In this document: positions 42,220 through 50,944 of the stretch, piece after piece
Position numbering within the stretch: position 1 is the first letter of the stretch
How the letters are laid out: each line of letters starts with the position of its first letter
DNA from: Verrucomicrobiales bacterium
Lineage (GTDB): Bacteria; Verrucomicrobiota; Verrucomicrobiia; Verrucomicrobiales; V1-33
Length of the DNA: 64,000 nucleotides
Direction of reading: 5' to 3'
Assembly: GCA_028293125.1 (NCBI GenBank)
Contig: JAQGPJ010000055.1
Coordinates: 62,001-126,000, forward strand
Made by a program: the position numbers and the translations under genes
Notes under the pieces: model-generated
Seen by the model: only the letters and a program-made list of their open reading frames with translations
What the model was told of the DNA's origin: nothing
The model's database searches: none

Positions 42220-43301
42220 TTGGGAAGGAAGAAGCGGCGCTGTTTTTCTGAAACCGGCATTCCGGCCCGCTCCATGACCTGCATCATGTCCTCCCACACC
42301 TTGCGCTTCTCGGCGTTGGCGGCCTCCGGGCCTCCCTGCTCACAGCGGAGCAGGTAGGAGGGGTGCAGCGTGACCATGGCCGGAATGCCCTCAAAATCGT
42401 AGAATTTTCCCCGCGCGCTCATCACACCGGTTTTGATGCCCAGCAGGCCCGCCGAGGCGGTGGCTCCCAGAGCCACGATCACCTTTGGCCGGATGATGCG
42501 GATCTCTTCCCGCACAAAGTCGAGGCAGGACGCCATTTCCTTCACGGTGGGCTGGCGGTTGCGGCTGCCCTGGCTTTCCATGGCCGGGCGGTATTTGCAG
42601 ATGTTGGTGATGTAAACCTGGCTGCGCTCCAGTCCCATGACCTTCAGAATGCGGGTCAGCAGCTGGCCGGCAGGGCCGACAAAGGGCTCGCGCTGCTTTT
42701 CTTCCTCGGAGCCGGGGGCCTCGCCCACCAGCACGATCTCCGCGGCGGGGGTGCCCACGGCAAACACCATGCGGTCCCGCAGGGTTCCCAGAGCCCGCGC
42801 CGCCTGTCCCTCCTCAGCCCGCTCCCGGACCTTGGCCAAGGCGGTCTCCTTCTCCTCCAGGGTCAGCTCCGACTGCGGGGAAGCCGCAGTGCTGTCAGGG
42901 CCGGGGATGGAATCATCGGAATCCGAATCAAAGCTTAAACCGGGGGTGCTGTCGGTATTCATGGCTGAATTCAGGAACGAAGCCGGTTCGGCCATGGGCT
43001 CCGGAATCGTCTCCTGCTCCCTCTCCGGCGGGGCCGGAGCCACGGCAGGAACGGAAACGGCCACAGCAGGAGGGGTGACCACGTTTTGCTCCGGAACTGG
43101 AACCGGAACCGGGGATTCATCCATGGCCGCGGGAGCCGTCACCCGGTCAGCGGGCCACGGGCGGGGCTTGAGCCGCACGATCTCCTTCAGCGCCTGGCGG
43201 GCCTCCCCGGTCAGCCACAGCCGCCTCTGTCCATTGGCGGCCAGGGACTCCAGATGGGACCGGAGCAGGCACAGAACCGGATAGGGATCAGCGGCGGGCA
43301 T
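42216..43301 (-). CDS. Uracil-DNA glycosylase, family 4/5-like, without the N-terminal Fe-S cysteines
   Basis: A 361-aa protein with a catalytic domain at ~170-360 and a long N-terminal Pro/Glu-rich extension. Motifs: EIVLVGEAPGSEEE (catalytic GEAPG), FVGPAGQLLTRILK, YITNICKYRPA, VIVALGATAS and TLHPSYLLR. The first cysteine pair that binds the [4Fe-4S] cluster in family 4 would sit before the GEAPG block (normally CxxCPL); here that region reads QAARALGTLRD with no Cys. Only C-K-Y and a later C remain. The role is uracil removal from DNA. It is the upstream partner of the membrane protein. Confidence 0.78.
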   Translation of the reverse strand: MPAADPYPVLCLLRSHLESLAANGQRRLWLTGEARQALKEIVRLKPRPWPADRVTAPAAMDESPVPVPVPEQNVVTPPAVAVSVPAVAPAPPEREQETIPEPMAEPASFLNSAMNTDSTPGLSFDSDSDDSIPGPDSTAASPQSELTLEEKETALAKVRERAEEGQAARALGTLRDRMVFAVGTPAAEIVLVGEAPGSEEEKQREPFVGPAGQLLTRILKVMGLERSQVYITNICKYRPAMESQGSRNRQPTVKEMASCLDFVREEIRIIRPKVIVALGATASAGLLGIKTGVMSARGKFYDFEGIPAMVTLHPSYLLRCEQGGPEAANAEKRKVWEDMMQVMERAGMPVSEKQRRFFLPK

Positions 43302-43408
43302 GGAAAGGAAAGGCGCGGAGTGGAAAAGGAAATCACTTGTTGACGGAGCCGCACGGCTTTTAGTGGCCGCGGATCATCCGTCCGTCAACTCACACCCGCA
43401 CCCCCTCT

Positions 43409-44161
43409 ATGTTCAAGCGTATCGGCAATCTTTTCAGAGGTTTCTTCGGACTGTTCATCGGCGGTCTGGAAAGAAAAAATCCGGAAGCCCTTCTGGATGT
43501 GGAGAAGGAGAATCTGCGCGAGCAGATCGGCAAGTACAACAGAGGTTTGGCCGGCCACGCCGCCCTCTGCGAGCGCCTCATCAGCCAGACCCGCGCCTTG
43601 GACAGCGAGGAGAAAGAGCTTTTCGCCAAGACCACTGCCCACCTGCGCGCCGGCAACAAGGAGCTGGCCGGCCAGTACGCCTTGCGCTACCAGCAGACCA
43701 AGAAGGAGCACGAGACGGTCCGCCAGCAGATGGAGGAGGCCGAAAAGACCTACAAGGAACTGCTGCAAGCCCGCGATGTCAGCGTGAAGGCCGCACGTGA
43801 CAAAATCGAAAGCCTGAAGCGCGGCATCAATGAGGCGAAAATCACCAAGGCCACCGCCGAGCTCAACGAGATGGCGTCCGGCATGATCAATGAGATCGGC
43901 AGCGCCGGCGACACTCTGAACCGGCTGGAGGAGATCGTACGCGAGGACAAGGAGAAAGCCGCCGGCCGCGCCCGCGTGGCCCGCGACAGCATCGACATGT
44001 CCGGTATCAGCGCCAAGGCCAACGAGCAGTCCGCCTTGGAGGACATGGCCCTCGCCGATTTCGCCGCCGCCGCCGGCATCGCGCTGGACAAGCCCGCCGC
44101 CCCCCCCGCGCAGAATACTTCGGATCCCACCAAAACAATGGGACCCGCCCAGAGTGAGTGA
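43409..44161 (+). CDS. pspA: PspA/Vipp1 (IM30) family membrane-stress protein
   Basis: A 250-aa PspA-type protein. The first ~25 residues (MFKRIGNLFRGFFGLFIGG) make an amphipathic membrane-binding helix, followed by long charged coiled coils (ALLDVEKENLREQIGKYNR, KEHETVRQQMEEAEKTYKEL, AAGRARVARDSIDMSG) and a short Ala/Pro-rich C-terminal tail. PspA and Vipp1 are ESCRT-III superfamily members that build membrane-remodelling filaments. It is the first gene of a three-gene unit with a small membrane protein and an AAA ATPase. Length and motifs are ordinary. Confidence 0.85.
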   Translation: MFKRIGNLFRGFFGLFIGGLERKNPEALLDVEKENLREQIGKYNRGLAGHAALCERLISQTRALDSEEKELFAKTTAHLRAGNKELAGQYALRYQQTKKEHETVRQQMEEAEKTYKELLQARDVSVKAARDKIESLKRGINEAKITKATAELNEMASGMINEIGSAGDTLNRLEEIVREDKEKAAGRARVARDSIDMSGISAKANEQSALEDMALADFAAAAGIALDKPAAPPAQNTSDPTKTMGPAQSE

Positions 44162-44231
44162 GCATTTACCCTGTCAGGCAGCCCACCAGCATTTGACTGC
44201 GGTCTGGCATCATTAACGCTGCCTCCCCCTT

Positions 44232-44606
44232 ATGAAGGAAAATTTTTGGAACACCTACCCTGTCATTGCGGCCATGACTCTTGGCGCGGCCGGCGCGGCT
44301 CTGCTGTTGAACGGGTTTTATCTGTTGCAGGGGGTGGCCGAGACCTCTGATGAATTATTCAAGTATCAACTCCGCATCGGCGCGGCGCTGGCTCTCTGGG
44401 TGGCGGGCTGCGGCATGACCTCCCGCACCCGGCACGGCTCGTGGACCCGCGGCCTGCTTTGCGGGCTGCTTTTCATTCCCGGACTGGTGATCCTGCTGTT
44501 GACCACCGGCCGCAAGACCCGCCAGGAAATCTGGGAGGAGGCCAACCCCGGTCTTGTCGGAAGAGCGCACCGGCGCCAGTATCGCGACGTAAAGCCGCTT
44601 TACTGA
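44232..44606 (+). CDS. Small three-TM membrane protein of the PspA-AAA operon
   Basis: 124 aa beginning MKENFWNTYPVIAAMTLGAAGAALLLNGFY. Three hydrophobic segments (VIAAMTLGAAGAALLLNGF, LRIGAALALWVAGCGM, LLCGLLFIPGLVILLLT) are joined by basic loops (SRTRHGSWTRG, GRKTRQEIWEE). No domain recognised. It sits 70 nt after pspA and 13 nt before the AAA gene. A membrane anchor or partner for these two is a plausible role. Confidence 0.7.
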   Translation: MKENFWNTYPVIAAMTLGAAGAALLLNGFYLLQGVAETSDELFKYQLRIGAALALWVAGCGMTSRTRHGSWTRGLLCGLLFIPGLVILLLTTGRKTRQEIWEEANPGLVGRAHRRQYRDVKPLY

Positions 44607-44619
44607 ATCTTTTGTCCCC

Positions 44620-46305
44620 TTGAGCACTCCCGCCGCCGCCGCTCCTCTGCCCCCTTGGGCAGCGGAAATCGCCTCGCTCTACGCCAGCCACGCCGCGAGC
44701 CAGTTCATCCTGCACGGCAACGTCCAGGATTGTCTGCCGCTTCCCGGCCCGTCCAGTGATCTTTCGCGCCTGGGGAAGCTGGAGGACTATATTCTGGAGG
44801 TGTTGATTCCGCAGTTCGCGGTGGTGCTGACCTACGATCTCGGCGGCGGGCTGCGGGTCGTCCGGGGGCAGCAGCATTTCAATGCCTGGCCCAGCGCCCC
44901 GGCGGCGGGCAGCCCCATGCCGCGGGCACCCCGGGAGGCCATCGATGTGCTGACCCACTATGCGCGCTATATCTCCAATGTGCGCCGGGCCGGAGGCTCC
45001 GCTATTAAAGCCGCCTTCGTGCTCCGGGATGCCCACTTGGCCATTCCCTCACTGCCCGGCGGGCTGAACTACGATCTCAACGCCATGGCCCTGCAGGTCA
45101 AGACGTGGGCCAGCGAGCCACTGCTCACCGAGCACCCCTTCGCGGCCTTTCTGTTTACGGAGAACCTCAACGACCTGCATCCCCTGATTGCCCGCGACCC
45201 CCGGTCCTCGAATATCCGTGTTCCCCTGCCCCCGCCCGCCATGCTGGCGGACACCTTCCGGCGCCTGGCACCCGTCTATCCGGTTTCCCTGGGTCCCTGG
45301 CAGGACCGCTGGCACATTCCCTCGGCGCAGCTGGCGGGGGCGACTCTGGTGTCCATCGAGAGCCTCCTGAAAATCAAGGAATACCGGCGCGAGCCCATCA
45401 GCGAGGGCGACCTTTCCAAACTCAAAAAGGAGTTGGTGGAGAAGGACTGCCAGGATCTCATCGAATTCATCGACCCTGTCCGCACCCTGGACGACCTGCA
45501 CGGACAGGAGGCTGTGAAGGAATGGCTGCGGCAGGATCTGGCTCTCTGGCGGCAGAATGACACCGCCGCCATGCCCATGGGCTATCTCTTCTGCGGCCCC
45601 GTGGGCACGGGCAAGACGTGGATGGTGGAATGCCTGGCCGGGGAGGCAGGCGTGCCGGTGGTGAAGCTAAAGAACTTCCGCGACCGCTGGGTGGGCAGCA
45701 CCGAGGGGAATCTGGAGAAAATCTTCCGTCTGCTTCAGGCTCTGGGAAAATGTTTTGTCTTCATCGACGAGGCCGACCAGGCGCTCGGCAAACGGGGCAC
45801 GGGAACCGATGGCGACAGCGGTGTCGGCGGCCGGGTTTACTCCATGATGGCCAAGGAGATGAGCAACACTGCCAACCGCGGGCGTATCATCTGGATTCTC
45901 GCTTCCAGCCGTCCGGACCTGATCGAGGTGGATCTGAAGCGCCCGGGCCGGGTGGATGTCAAAATCCCCATCTTCCCCACCCTGACGCCGGAGGAGGGAT
46001 TCGCCCTCCTGCGCGCCCTCTGCCAAAAGCGCCAGGTCCCATTGGAGGAGAGCGCTTTTGAAAGCCTGAAGCCCCACATTCCCAACTGGCTTACCCCCGG
46101 CGCGGCGGAGGCGCTGGCCATGAAAATCTACCGCTTGGTGAAAACTAAAGGTCTTTCCCCTGCCGAATCCGCCCTCGCCTGCCTGACCGATTACCAGCCC
46201 GCCGTCTCCCCGGAAATCATGCAGTTCCAGATCGACCTCGCCGTCTCCGAAGCCACCGACCTCAGTTTTGTGCCTCCTGCCCTGCGTCCGGCCGGGAAGG
46301 TGTAG
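44620..46305 (+). CDS. Classical AAA ATPase next to PspA (Vps4-like arrangement)
   Basis: A 561-aa protein starting at TTG (44620; MSTPAAAAPLPPWAA), 13 nt after the small membrane gene. Residues ~1-290 form an N-terminal region I do not recognise (LYASHAASQFILHGNVQD, RAGGSAIKAAFVLRDAHLA). The AAA domain at ~300-500 has Walker A GPVGTGKT (~325), Walker B FVFIDEADQ (~380) and the second region of homology WILASSRPDLIEVDLKRPGRVD, which carries the arginine fingers of classical AAA proteins such as FtsH, Vps4 and p97. AAA-PspA pairs resemble the ESCRT-III/Vps4 combination; the ATPase may disassemble PspA filaments. Confidence 0.85.
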   Translation: MSTPAAAAPLPPWAAEIASLYASHAASQFILHGNVQDCLPLPGPSSDLSRLGKLEDYILEVLIPQFAVVLTYDLGGGLRVVRGQQHFNAWPSAPAAGSPMPRAPREAIDVLTHYARYISNVRRAGGSAIKAAFVLRDAHLAIPSLPGGLNYDLNAMALQVKTWASEPLLTEHPFAAFLFTENLNDLHPLIARDPRSSNIRVPLPPPAMLADTFRRLAPVYPVSLGPWQDRWHIPSAQLAGATLVSIESLLKIKEYRREPISEGDLSKLKKELVEKDCQDLIEFIDPVRTLDDLHGQEAVKEWLRQDLALWRQNDTAAMPMGYLFCGPVGTGKTWMVECLAGEAGVPVVKLKNFRDRWVGSTEGNLEKIFRLLQALGKCFVFIDEADQALGKRGTGTDGDSGVGGRVYSMMAKEMSNTANRGRIIWILASSRPDLIEVDLKRPGRVDVKIPIFPTLTPEEGFALLRALCQKRQVPLEESAFESLKPHIPNWLTPGAAEALAMKIYRLVKTKGLSPAESALACLTDYQPAVSPEIMQFQIDLAVSEATDLSFVPPALRPAGKV

Positions 46306-46453
46306 GATACTTTTCCTTCTCAGGAATTTCGCCCACCAAGTAAACTCACAAACGCTCCGCACTCGGCGGAGTGCGGGTCATCTTCCTCATCAGGAAGCCG
46401 CCCTGATTTCAGATTGGAAATTGTTCCTATTTTACGCCTCATCGGGAAACAGG

Positions 46454-47050
46454 ATGAATCAGGCGTTCACCGGAGCGATCGGAATCAGCGTGAGAACCAC
46501 CGGCATGACCGCCCTGCTGGAGCGCCGGGCGGACACCGACCCGGAGGCGGTGGCGGCCTTTCTGAAGCTGGAGGGCGCGGGTGCAGGTGCAGGTGCGGGT
46601 GCGGGTGCTGCTGCGACTGCGACTGCGGCGGAGGCCGGCAGGCCGTTCACCAACGTCCTGGCCCATCAGCTCGGCTAGGCTCTGGTCAGCCGGTCCGGTC
46701 CACAGGCCGCGCTGGAATGGATGGGGAAACTCCCGCCAGAGCTCCAGGACAGCGCCGTGTCCGGCCTCGTGGAGCGGTGGGGCGCGCAGGATGCGGAGAG
46801 CGCCTCCCGCTGGCTCAGCGGCCGGCCGGAGGGACCGGCGCGCGATGCAGGCGTGAAAGCCCTGATCGGATCCATCTCGGACACCAATCCGGCGGAGGCT
46901 TGGAAATGGGCGCTGTCGGTTTCCGATTCCAAGGCACGCGGGGACGCGCTGAAGGCGGTGTTCCGGCAATGGCAGGGAAAGGACGGCAGCGCGGCCATGG
47001 CCGCCCTCCAGGCACTGGACCCGCCGCTGCCCGGCCTGAGCCTGCGGTAG
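46454..47050 (+). pseudogene. Helical-repeat protein gene interrupted by an in-frame TAG
   Basis: One reading frame from ATG 46454 (MNQAFTGAIGIS) to 47050 is broken only by TAG at 46676-46678; the ORFs on both sides are in the same frame. After the stop the sequence continues as Verrucomicrobia-type Trp/Asp-rich helical repeats (ALEWMGKLPPELQDSAVSGL, DAESASRWLSGRPEG, AWKWALSVSDSKARGDALK). The first part contains an Ala-Gly tract (six GA pairs) coded by a GGTGCR hexamer run (46578-46613), then Ala-Thr repeats. The upstream half looks shortened because no signal peptide is present. Confidence 0.65.
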
Positions 47051-47275
47051 CGGTGGCGGTGGCGACCCTCATCCTTCCCTCCTGCCCCGCCTTGGGGGCA
47101 ACGGTTTCAAGGCTCCCTGCCGGTTTGTCCAAAGGCGGTCTCTGGCATCGTCCCGGGCCGCGTCGCCGCATGGGGCCATGCGCCCGCCCCGCCATTCCGC
47201 ACAGCCCCGCAGGAATGGATTTACTTCATGATCAAAAGGTTGTAGTTTCAAAAGATCAATCTATCGGATACCCGC

Positions 47276-48181
47276 ATGAAAAAAATATTAAGCATCGTCG
47301 GGCATCAGGAATGGCTGCATTTCGGGGTCAGGGACCGGATTATCCGAATGTTCCACACCTCTGGCTCCTCCGGCGATGTGCCCTTTGAACGACCGTTTTT
47401 CGGGCGGAGGTACAAGGGGAACCTCAATACCTTTATTGACTGGAGTGTCTATTATTACGGCGCCTACACCAAGGAGGAGCTGCTCTGCATGCGGGATTTC
47501 CTGGAGGTGATGGACCACCCGGTGGTCGTGGATGTGGGGGCCAACATCGGGCACCACTCCCTTTTCGCCTCCACCATCGCCGCCCGCGTCCATTCCTTCG
47601 AACCCTTTCCGGCGGTGATCCGGAAGCTGGAGGAGAAGCTGGAGCTGAATGCGGTCAAAAATGTGACGGTTCACAAGGCGGGTCTGGGGGACACCACCGA
47701 AACCCTTTCCTTCTTCCCGCCGAACACCAGCAACACGGGAACGGGATCTTTCTGCAACAGCGAGGGCAAAGGAGAGGCCATTGAGCTCGAGGTGCGGCGG
47801 GCGGATGATTATTTTGAGTCGGCGGGAATCACCCGGATCGACTACCTGAAGATGGATATCGAGGGCTTCGAAGTGAAAGCCCTCCAAGGCATGCGGGAGA
47901 CCCTGACCAAACACCGTCCGGTGTGTTTTGTGGAATGGACTCAGGGAAAACAAGGCGGTGCCCTGCGGAGCGGCGCGGCGCTGTTTCCGGAGAAGTATCA
48001 GTTTTTCAAACTGGCAGTCAACGAGCCGTTCCTCGTTTTCTTCCGTAAAAAGGACTATCGCCTGGTCCCCGTCGGCGAAGCCTGGCCCGACGCCAATCTG
48101 GTGGCGGTGCCCCGGGAATATATCGACCGCGTCCGCGCCATGAATCCGCCGCCGAGGATCGCGGCGCGGTTGGAGAAATAG
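47276..48181 (+). CDS. FkbM-family methyltransferase
   Basis: A 301-aa SAM-dependent methyltransferase with the FkbM pattern: HPVVVDVGANIGHHSLFAS (motif I), VHSFEPFPAVIRKLEEKLE, and YLKMDIEGFEVKALQGM, the signature FkbM segment. Relatives methylate sugar or polysaccharide hydroxyls. The leader 47051-47275 is AT-rich toward the start and looks like its promoter. No glycan genes are adjacent, so the target is unknown. It follows the interrupted repeat gene and precedes a repeat element. Confidence 0.88.
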   Translation: MKKILSIVGHQEWLHFGVRDRIIRMFHTSGSSGDVPFERPFFGRRYKGNLNTFIDWSVYYYGAYTKEELLCMRDFLEVMDHPVVVDVGANIGHHSLFASTIAARVHSFEPFPAVIRKLEEKLELNAVKNVTVHKAGLGDTTETLSFFPPNTSNTGTGSFCNSEGKGEAIELEVRRADDYFESAGITRIDYLKMDIEGFEVKALQGMRETLTKHRPVCFVEWTQGKQGGALRSGAALFPEKYQFFKLAVNEPFLVFFRKKDYRLVPVGEAWPDANLVAVPREYIDRVRAMNPPPRIAARLEK

Positions 48182-48188
48182 CAAAAAA

Positions 48189-48412
48189 GTTTTCAGTTTT
48201 CAGTTTTCAGTTTTCAGAGGGGCCGCAGGGGATGGACTGAGTGGACGAGGTGGACCATGCGGGAGCTGATCGACAGACCTGAGCGCCGCGGGAGGTTTCA
48301 GGTTTCAGAAAGCTGGAACAAAGTCTTTCCATTCAATCGGAAGGTTAGTGTCCACTCAGTCCACTTCGTCCATCCTGTCCATCCTCTGCAGCTTTTTCCT
48401 GAACCCTGAACC
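48189..48412. repeat. Composite intergenic element: 7-bp CTGAAMM and 9-bp GTCCAYNNN tandem units
   Basis: The left end has (GTTTTCA)x4 at 48189-48216. At 48233-48246 lies TGGACTGAGTGGAC, whose exact reverse complement occurs at 48350-48363. The right part is a 9-bp array GTCCACTCA-GTCCACTTC-GTCCATCCT-GTCCATCCT (48350-48385) followed by CTGAACC-CTGAACC (48399-48412). (GGTTTCA)x2 lies at 48294-48307. The whole is an imperfect inverted arrangement of two unit types in the 263-base gap 48182-48444. Confidence 0.7.
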
Positions 48413-48444
48413 CTTTAGCGTCAGGAATCGACACCCTCACAGCC

Positions 48445-50796
48445 TCACAGCCTGGCGGGGCGGAAGAGCATCAGTTCCGTGTCCAAGCCGCAGGCGGTCT
48501 CCACGAGCGCCGCGTCCGGCAGCAGGCCGCGCGCGGCGGCGGCCGCCGCCATCCAGTGCGCGAACCCCGTGCAGAGGGCAAACCCGTGGCGGTGCTCCAG
48601 ATAAAAGGAATCCGGCAGCCGCCACGCCGCCTCCTCCAGGGCGTTGAAGGTGGAGAATGTTTCCGACGGGGGGCCGAAAAGCAGATCCGCCAGCAAATCC
48701 AGCCGGCCGGTCTCCACTTGGAACCTGACCAGGCGGGGGAGGTCCAACACCACGACGGCGCTCACCGGTCGCCGTAGCGGAGCGTCCGGATTTTCAAGGG
48801 AATCCGACGGGGCCGCCGCCGGGGAGGCTGCCGCCGCCGCCGCCGTATCCAGCACTTTTCTCACGGCATACGGCAGCGCGCCGCGGCGCCACCGGCGCAC
48901 ATCCATGGCGAACACACGGCCTCCGGCCTCATCCTTCGGAACCGCTCGGACACGCCGGTCGATCTCCTCCAAGGTGAGCTCCCGCCAATACTGCCCGTCC
49001 AGAATGGATTCCGGACTGAACGTGATGGCCGGCCACGCCGAAGCATCCTCCTTTCCAAAGCCCGGCCAGTCAGGAGCTCCGCGCGCCTGCGCGCCATTCT
49101 CCTCCCCCTCCTCCAGCCCCGCCCCCCGCGCCACGGCCCGCTGCATGGCGGCAGCTTGGATGGGATCACCGGTGATTCCGATGGCCCGCATGACTTCACA
49201 GCGGCGCGGGCGGCCGCTGACCGGATCCCTCATCATCCGGACCAGGCTTTCCACATCCCCGCACCGCGCGGCGGCACCGGCCCATTCCTCCACGGTATCC
49301 TCCCTTGCCTCCTCCGGCAGTTCCGCGAACACGGCAAAGGCGGCCTCGAAACCCTCCATTTGATAGAGACGGATCAGGGCACCGTGCAGCAGAGCGGCGG
49401 GATGTCCCCACTCGCCTCCCTTCACGCAGGCCGGCACGAGCACATCCAGCTTTTTCAAGGCTCCGCAGAGATCCAGAATCATCACATCCACATCCAATTG
49501 GGCGTCTTGGGTTCCGGTTGTGGTTTCATCCTCCTTCCCGGCTCCGTCCAGCTCCTCATCGTGGTCACGCAGTTTGTTGAGCAGCCAAGCTCCCCGCCGC
49601 GCGGCGCCGGACAGCAAATCACTGAGGGCCAGACGCGCCAGCACTTCCCGCCCGCCTTTCCGCCGCGTGGCCAGACGCCAGCGCGCCCCGTTGGGCAGCA
49701 GTTTCATGGCGGGCGCCGCCAGTTCCCTGACGCCGCGGATGCAGGAAAGGGCCAGCCGGGCTCTGAGGGGGCGGGCTGTTTCCTCCGGAGCCAGAGCCAG
49801 AAATTCCTCCGCCAAGTCCACCTCACCGGTGATCACGGCACGGGTCACGATCTCCTCAAAAAACAGGCTGACCTCCCTCCAGTCCTCCGCCGTCCTTTTT
49901 TGGACAAACGGCCACACGGTGGCCAAATCGGTCGCCCAAGCCATGGTTTCAGCCACTGCGGCCCACTGTATCAGGCCTCCACAGTCATCGGGGGCGGACT
50001 CCAGCACCAGGCGCATGGCTTCGGGGACCTTCGTCCAGCGCGCCGCGTGGGAGAAGGGGACCAGAGGCCGCGCATCGTGTTTCCGGCAGAGATCCAGCGC
50101 CTCCCGGATCCGGCCGCGCTTCAGCAGCATCCGGCAGACACAGCTCAGCAGCCAGCCCCCGATCTCCTCGGCGGATTGACCGTATTCCCATGTTTCCCCG
50201 GGATGATCCCTGATGGGTATATCCAAGCAAAGCAGGAGCGCTGGCAGCCTGTCCCGCCGCCACATGGCGGTGATGAGCATGCCAGCCAGCCCGCGCTCCC
50301 GACCGCTCTCCGCGGCTTCCAGCATGCGGGCCAGCGCCCCGTCCTCCAGCCCCTGCCCGAGCCACTCTATCGTCCGCTCAACCACATCCCCGGTCATCCG
50401 CCGGCGCCAGACGCCCAGCAGATCCGGCTGATCGGCCAGAATCACCGCCCACGCCGGACTTTGAGCGGCGGTGGGCTCCAGAGGCCAGGGCTCCGGCTCG
50501 AACACCGTCTCCACGATTTGACGGCCCGCAGCGGTTTTACCCTCCGTCAGCAGCCGCGCGGCCAGAAGTACCCGCAGGGTCAGGCGCTCGCGGCGGGGCA
50601 GTTCCCCGGTGAGCCGAAGCATAACGTCCGGAGACTCCCGCAACGCAGCCTCCATCCAGTCCATATCCATCAGGTCCGACCGGTGCCGGGCCAAAGCCAG
50701 CGCGGCCTCCGCCGCCGCCCCGAAAGCCAGTGCGGAGTCCAGTTCAGCCGTCAGCGCCGCCGAGCGGGACAACCAGAGAGGGAGATTCATAGCCAT
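48445..50796 (-). CDS. 783-aa hypothetical protein, alpha-helical
   Basis: Start MAMNLPLWLSRSAALTAEL (Met3 is the alternative, 50790). No signal peptide, no transmembrane segment and no motif I recognise. The protein is rich in Ala, Leu, Arg and Glu and reads as stacked helices (ARLLTEGKTAAGRQIVETVF, GRIREALDLCRKHDARPL, EEFLALAPEETARPLRARLALS), suggesting a HEAT/TPR-like solenoid. Residues ~570-680 are low-complexity (AAAAAASPAAAPSD). Long antisense ORFs across it are GC-driven shadows. It is flanked on both sides by related intergenic repeats (48.3 and 51.0 kb). Confidence 0.7.
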   Translation of the reverse strand: MAMNLPLWLSRSAALTAELDSALAFGAAAEAALALARHRSDLMDMDWMEAALRESPDVMLRLTGELPRRERLTLRVLLAARLLTEGKTAAGRQIVETVFEPEPWPLEPTAAQSPAWAVILADQPDLLGVWRRRMTGDVVERTIEWLGQGLEDGALARMLEAAESGRERGLAGMLITAMWRRDRLPALLLCLDIPIRDHPGETWEYGQSAEEIGGWLLSCVCRMLLKRGRIREALDLCRKHDARPLVPFSHAARWTKVPEAMRLVLESAPDDCGGLIQWAAVAETMAWATDLATVWPFVQKRTAEDWREVSLFFEEIVTRAVITGEVDLAEEFLALAPEETARPLRARLALSCIRGVRELAAPAMKLLPNGARWRLATRRKGGREVLARLALSDLLSGAARRGAWLLNKLRDHDEELDGAGKEDETTTGTQDAQLDVDVMILDLCGALKKLDVLVPACVKGGEWGHPAALLHGALIRLYQMEGFEAAFAVFAELPEEAREDTVEEWAGAAARCGDVESLVRMMRDPVSGRPRRCEVMRAIGITGDPIQAAAMQRAVARGAGLEEGEENGAQARGAPDWPGFGKEDASAWPAITFSPESILDGQYWRELTLEEIDRRVRAVPKDEAGGRVFAMDVRRWRRGALPYAVRKVLDTAAAAAASPAAAPSDSLENPDAPLRRPVSAVVVLDLPRLVRFQVETGRLDLLADLLFGPPSETFSTFNALEEAAWRLPDSFYLEHRHGFALCTGFAHWMAAAAAARGLLPDAALVETACGLDTELMLFRPARL

Positions 50797-50944
50797 GATG
50801 ATGATTTATTTATAACCTTATAACCGGCGCGCCATTGCCCGGCATCCCGCTCCTGTCAATGGCGGCGGAAGACGGGGTTTCCCTGTCAGGACTTGGCGCG
50901 GCTGGAAGGGACCGCCCGGAGACTCCGGCGGCGGCTGTGTCCAC

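Noticed and set aside
48189-48216. Considered (GTTTTCA)4 as a CRISPR-like array
   Set aside because: Units are 7 bp with no spacers; no cas genes nearby.
49156-50823. 555-aa plus-strand ORF over the 783-aa hypothetical gene
   Set aside because: Of the two overlapping frames, the minus frame is longer and has balanced helical composition, whereas the plus frame is His/Gln/Pro-rich as expected for a shadow. Neither has a known domain, so this stays a judgement.
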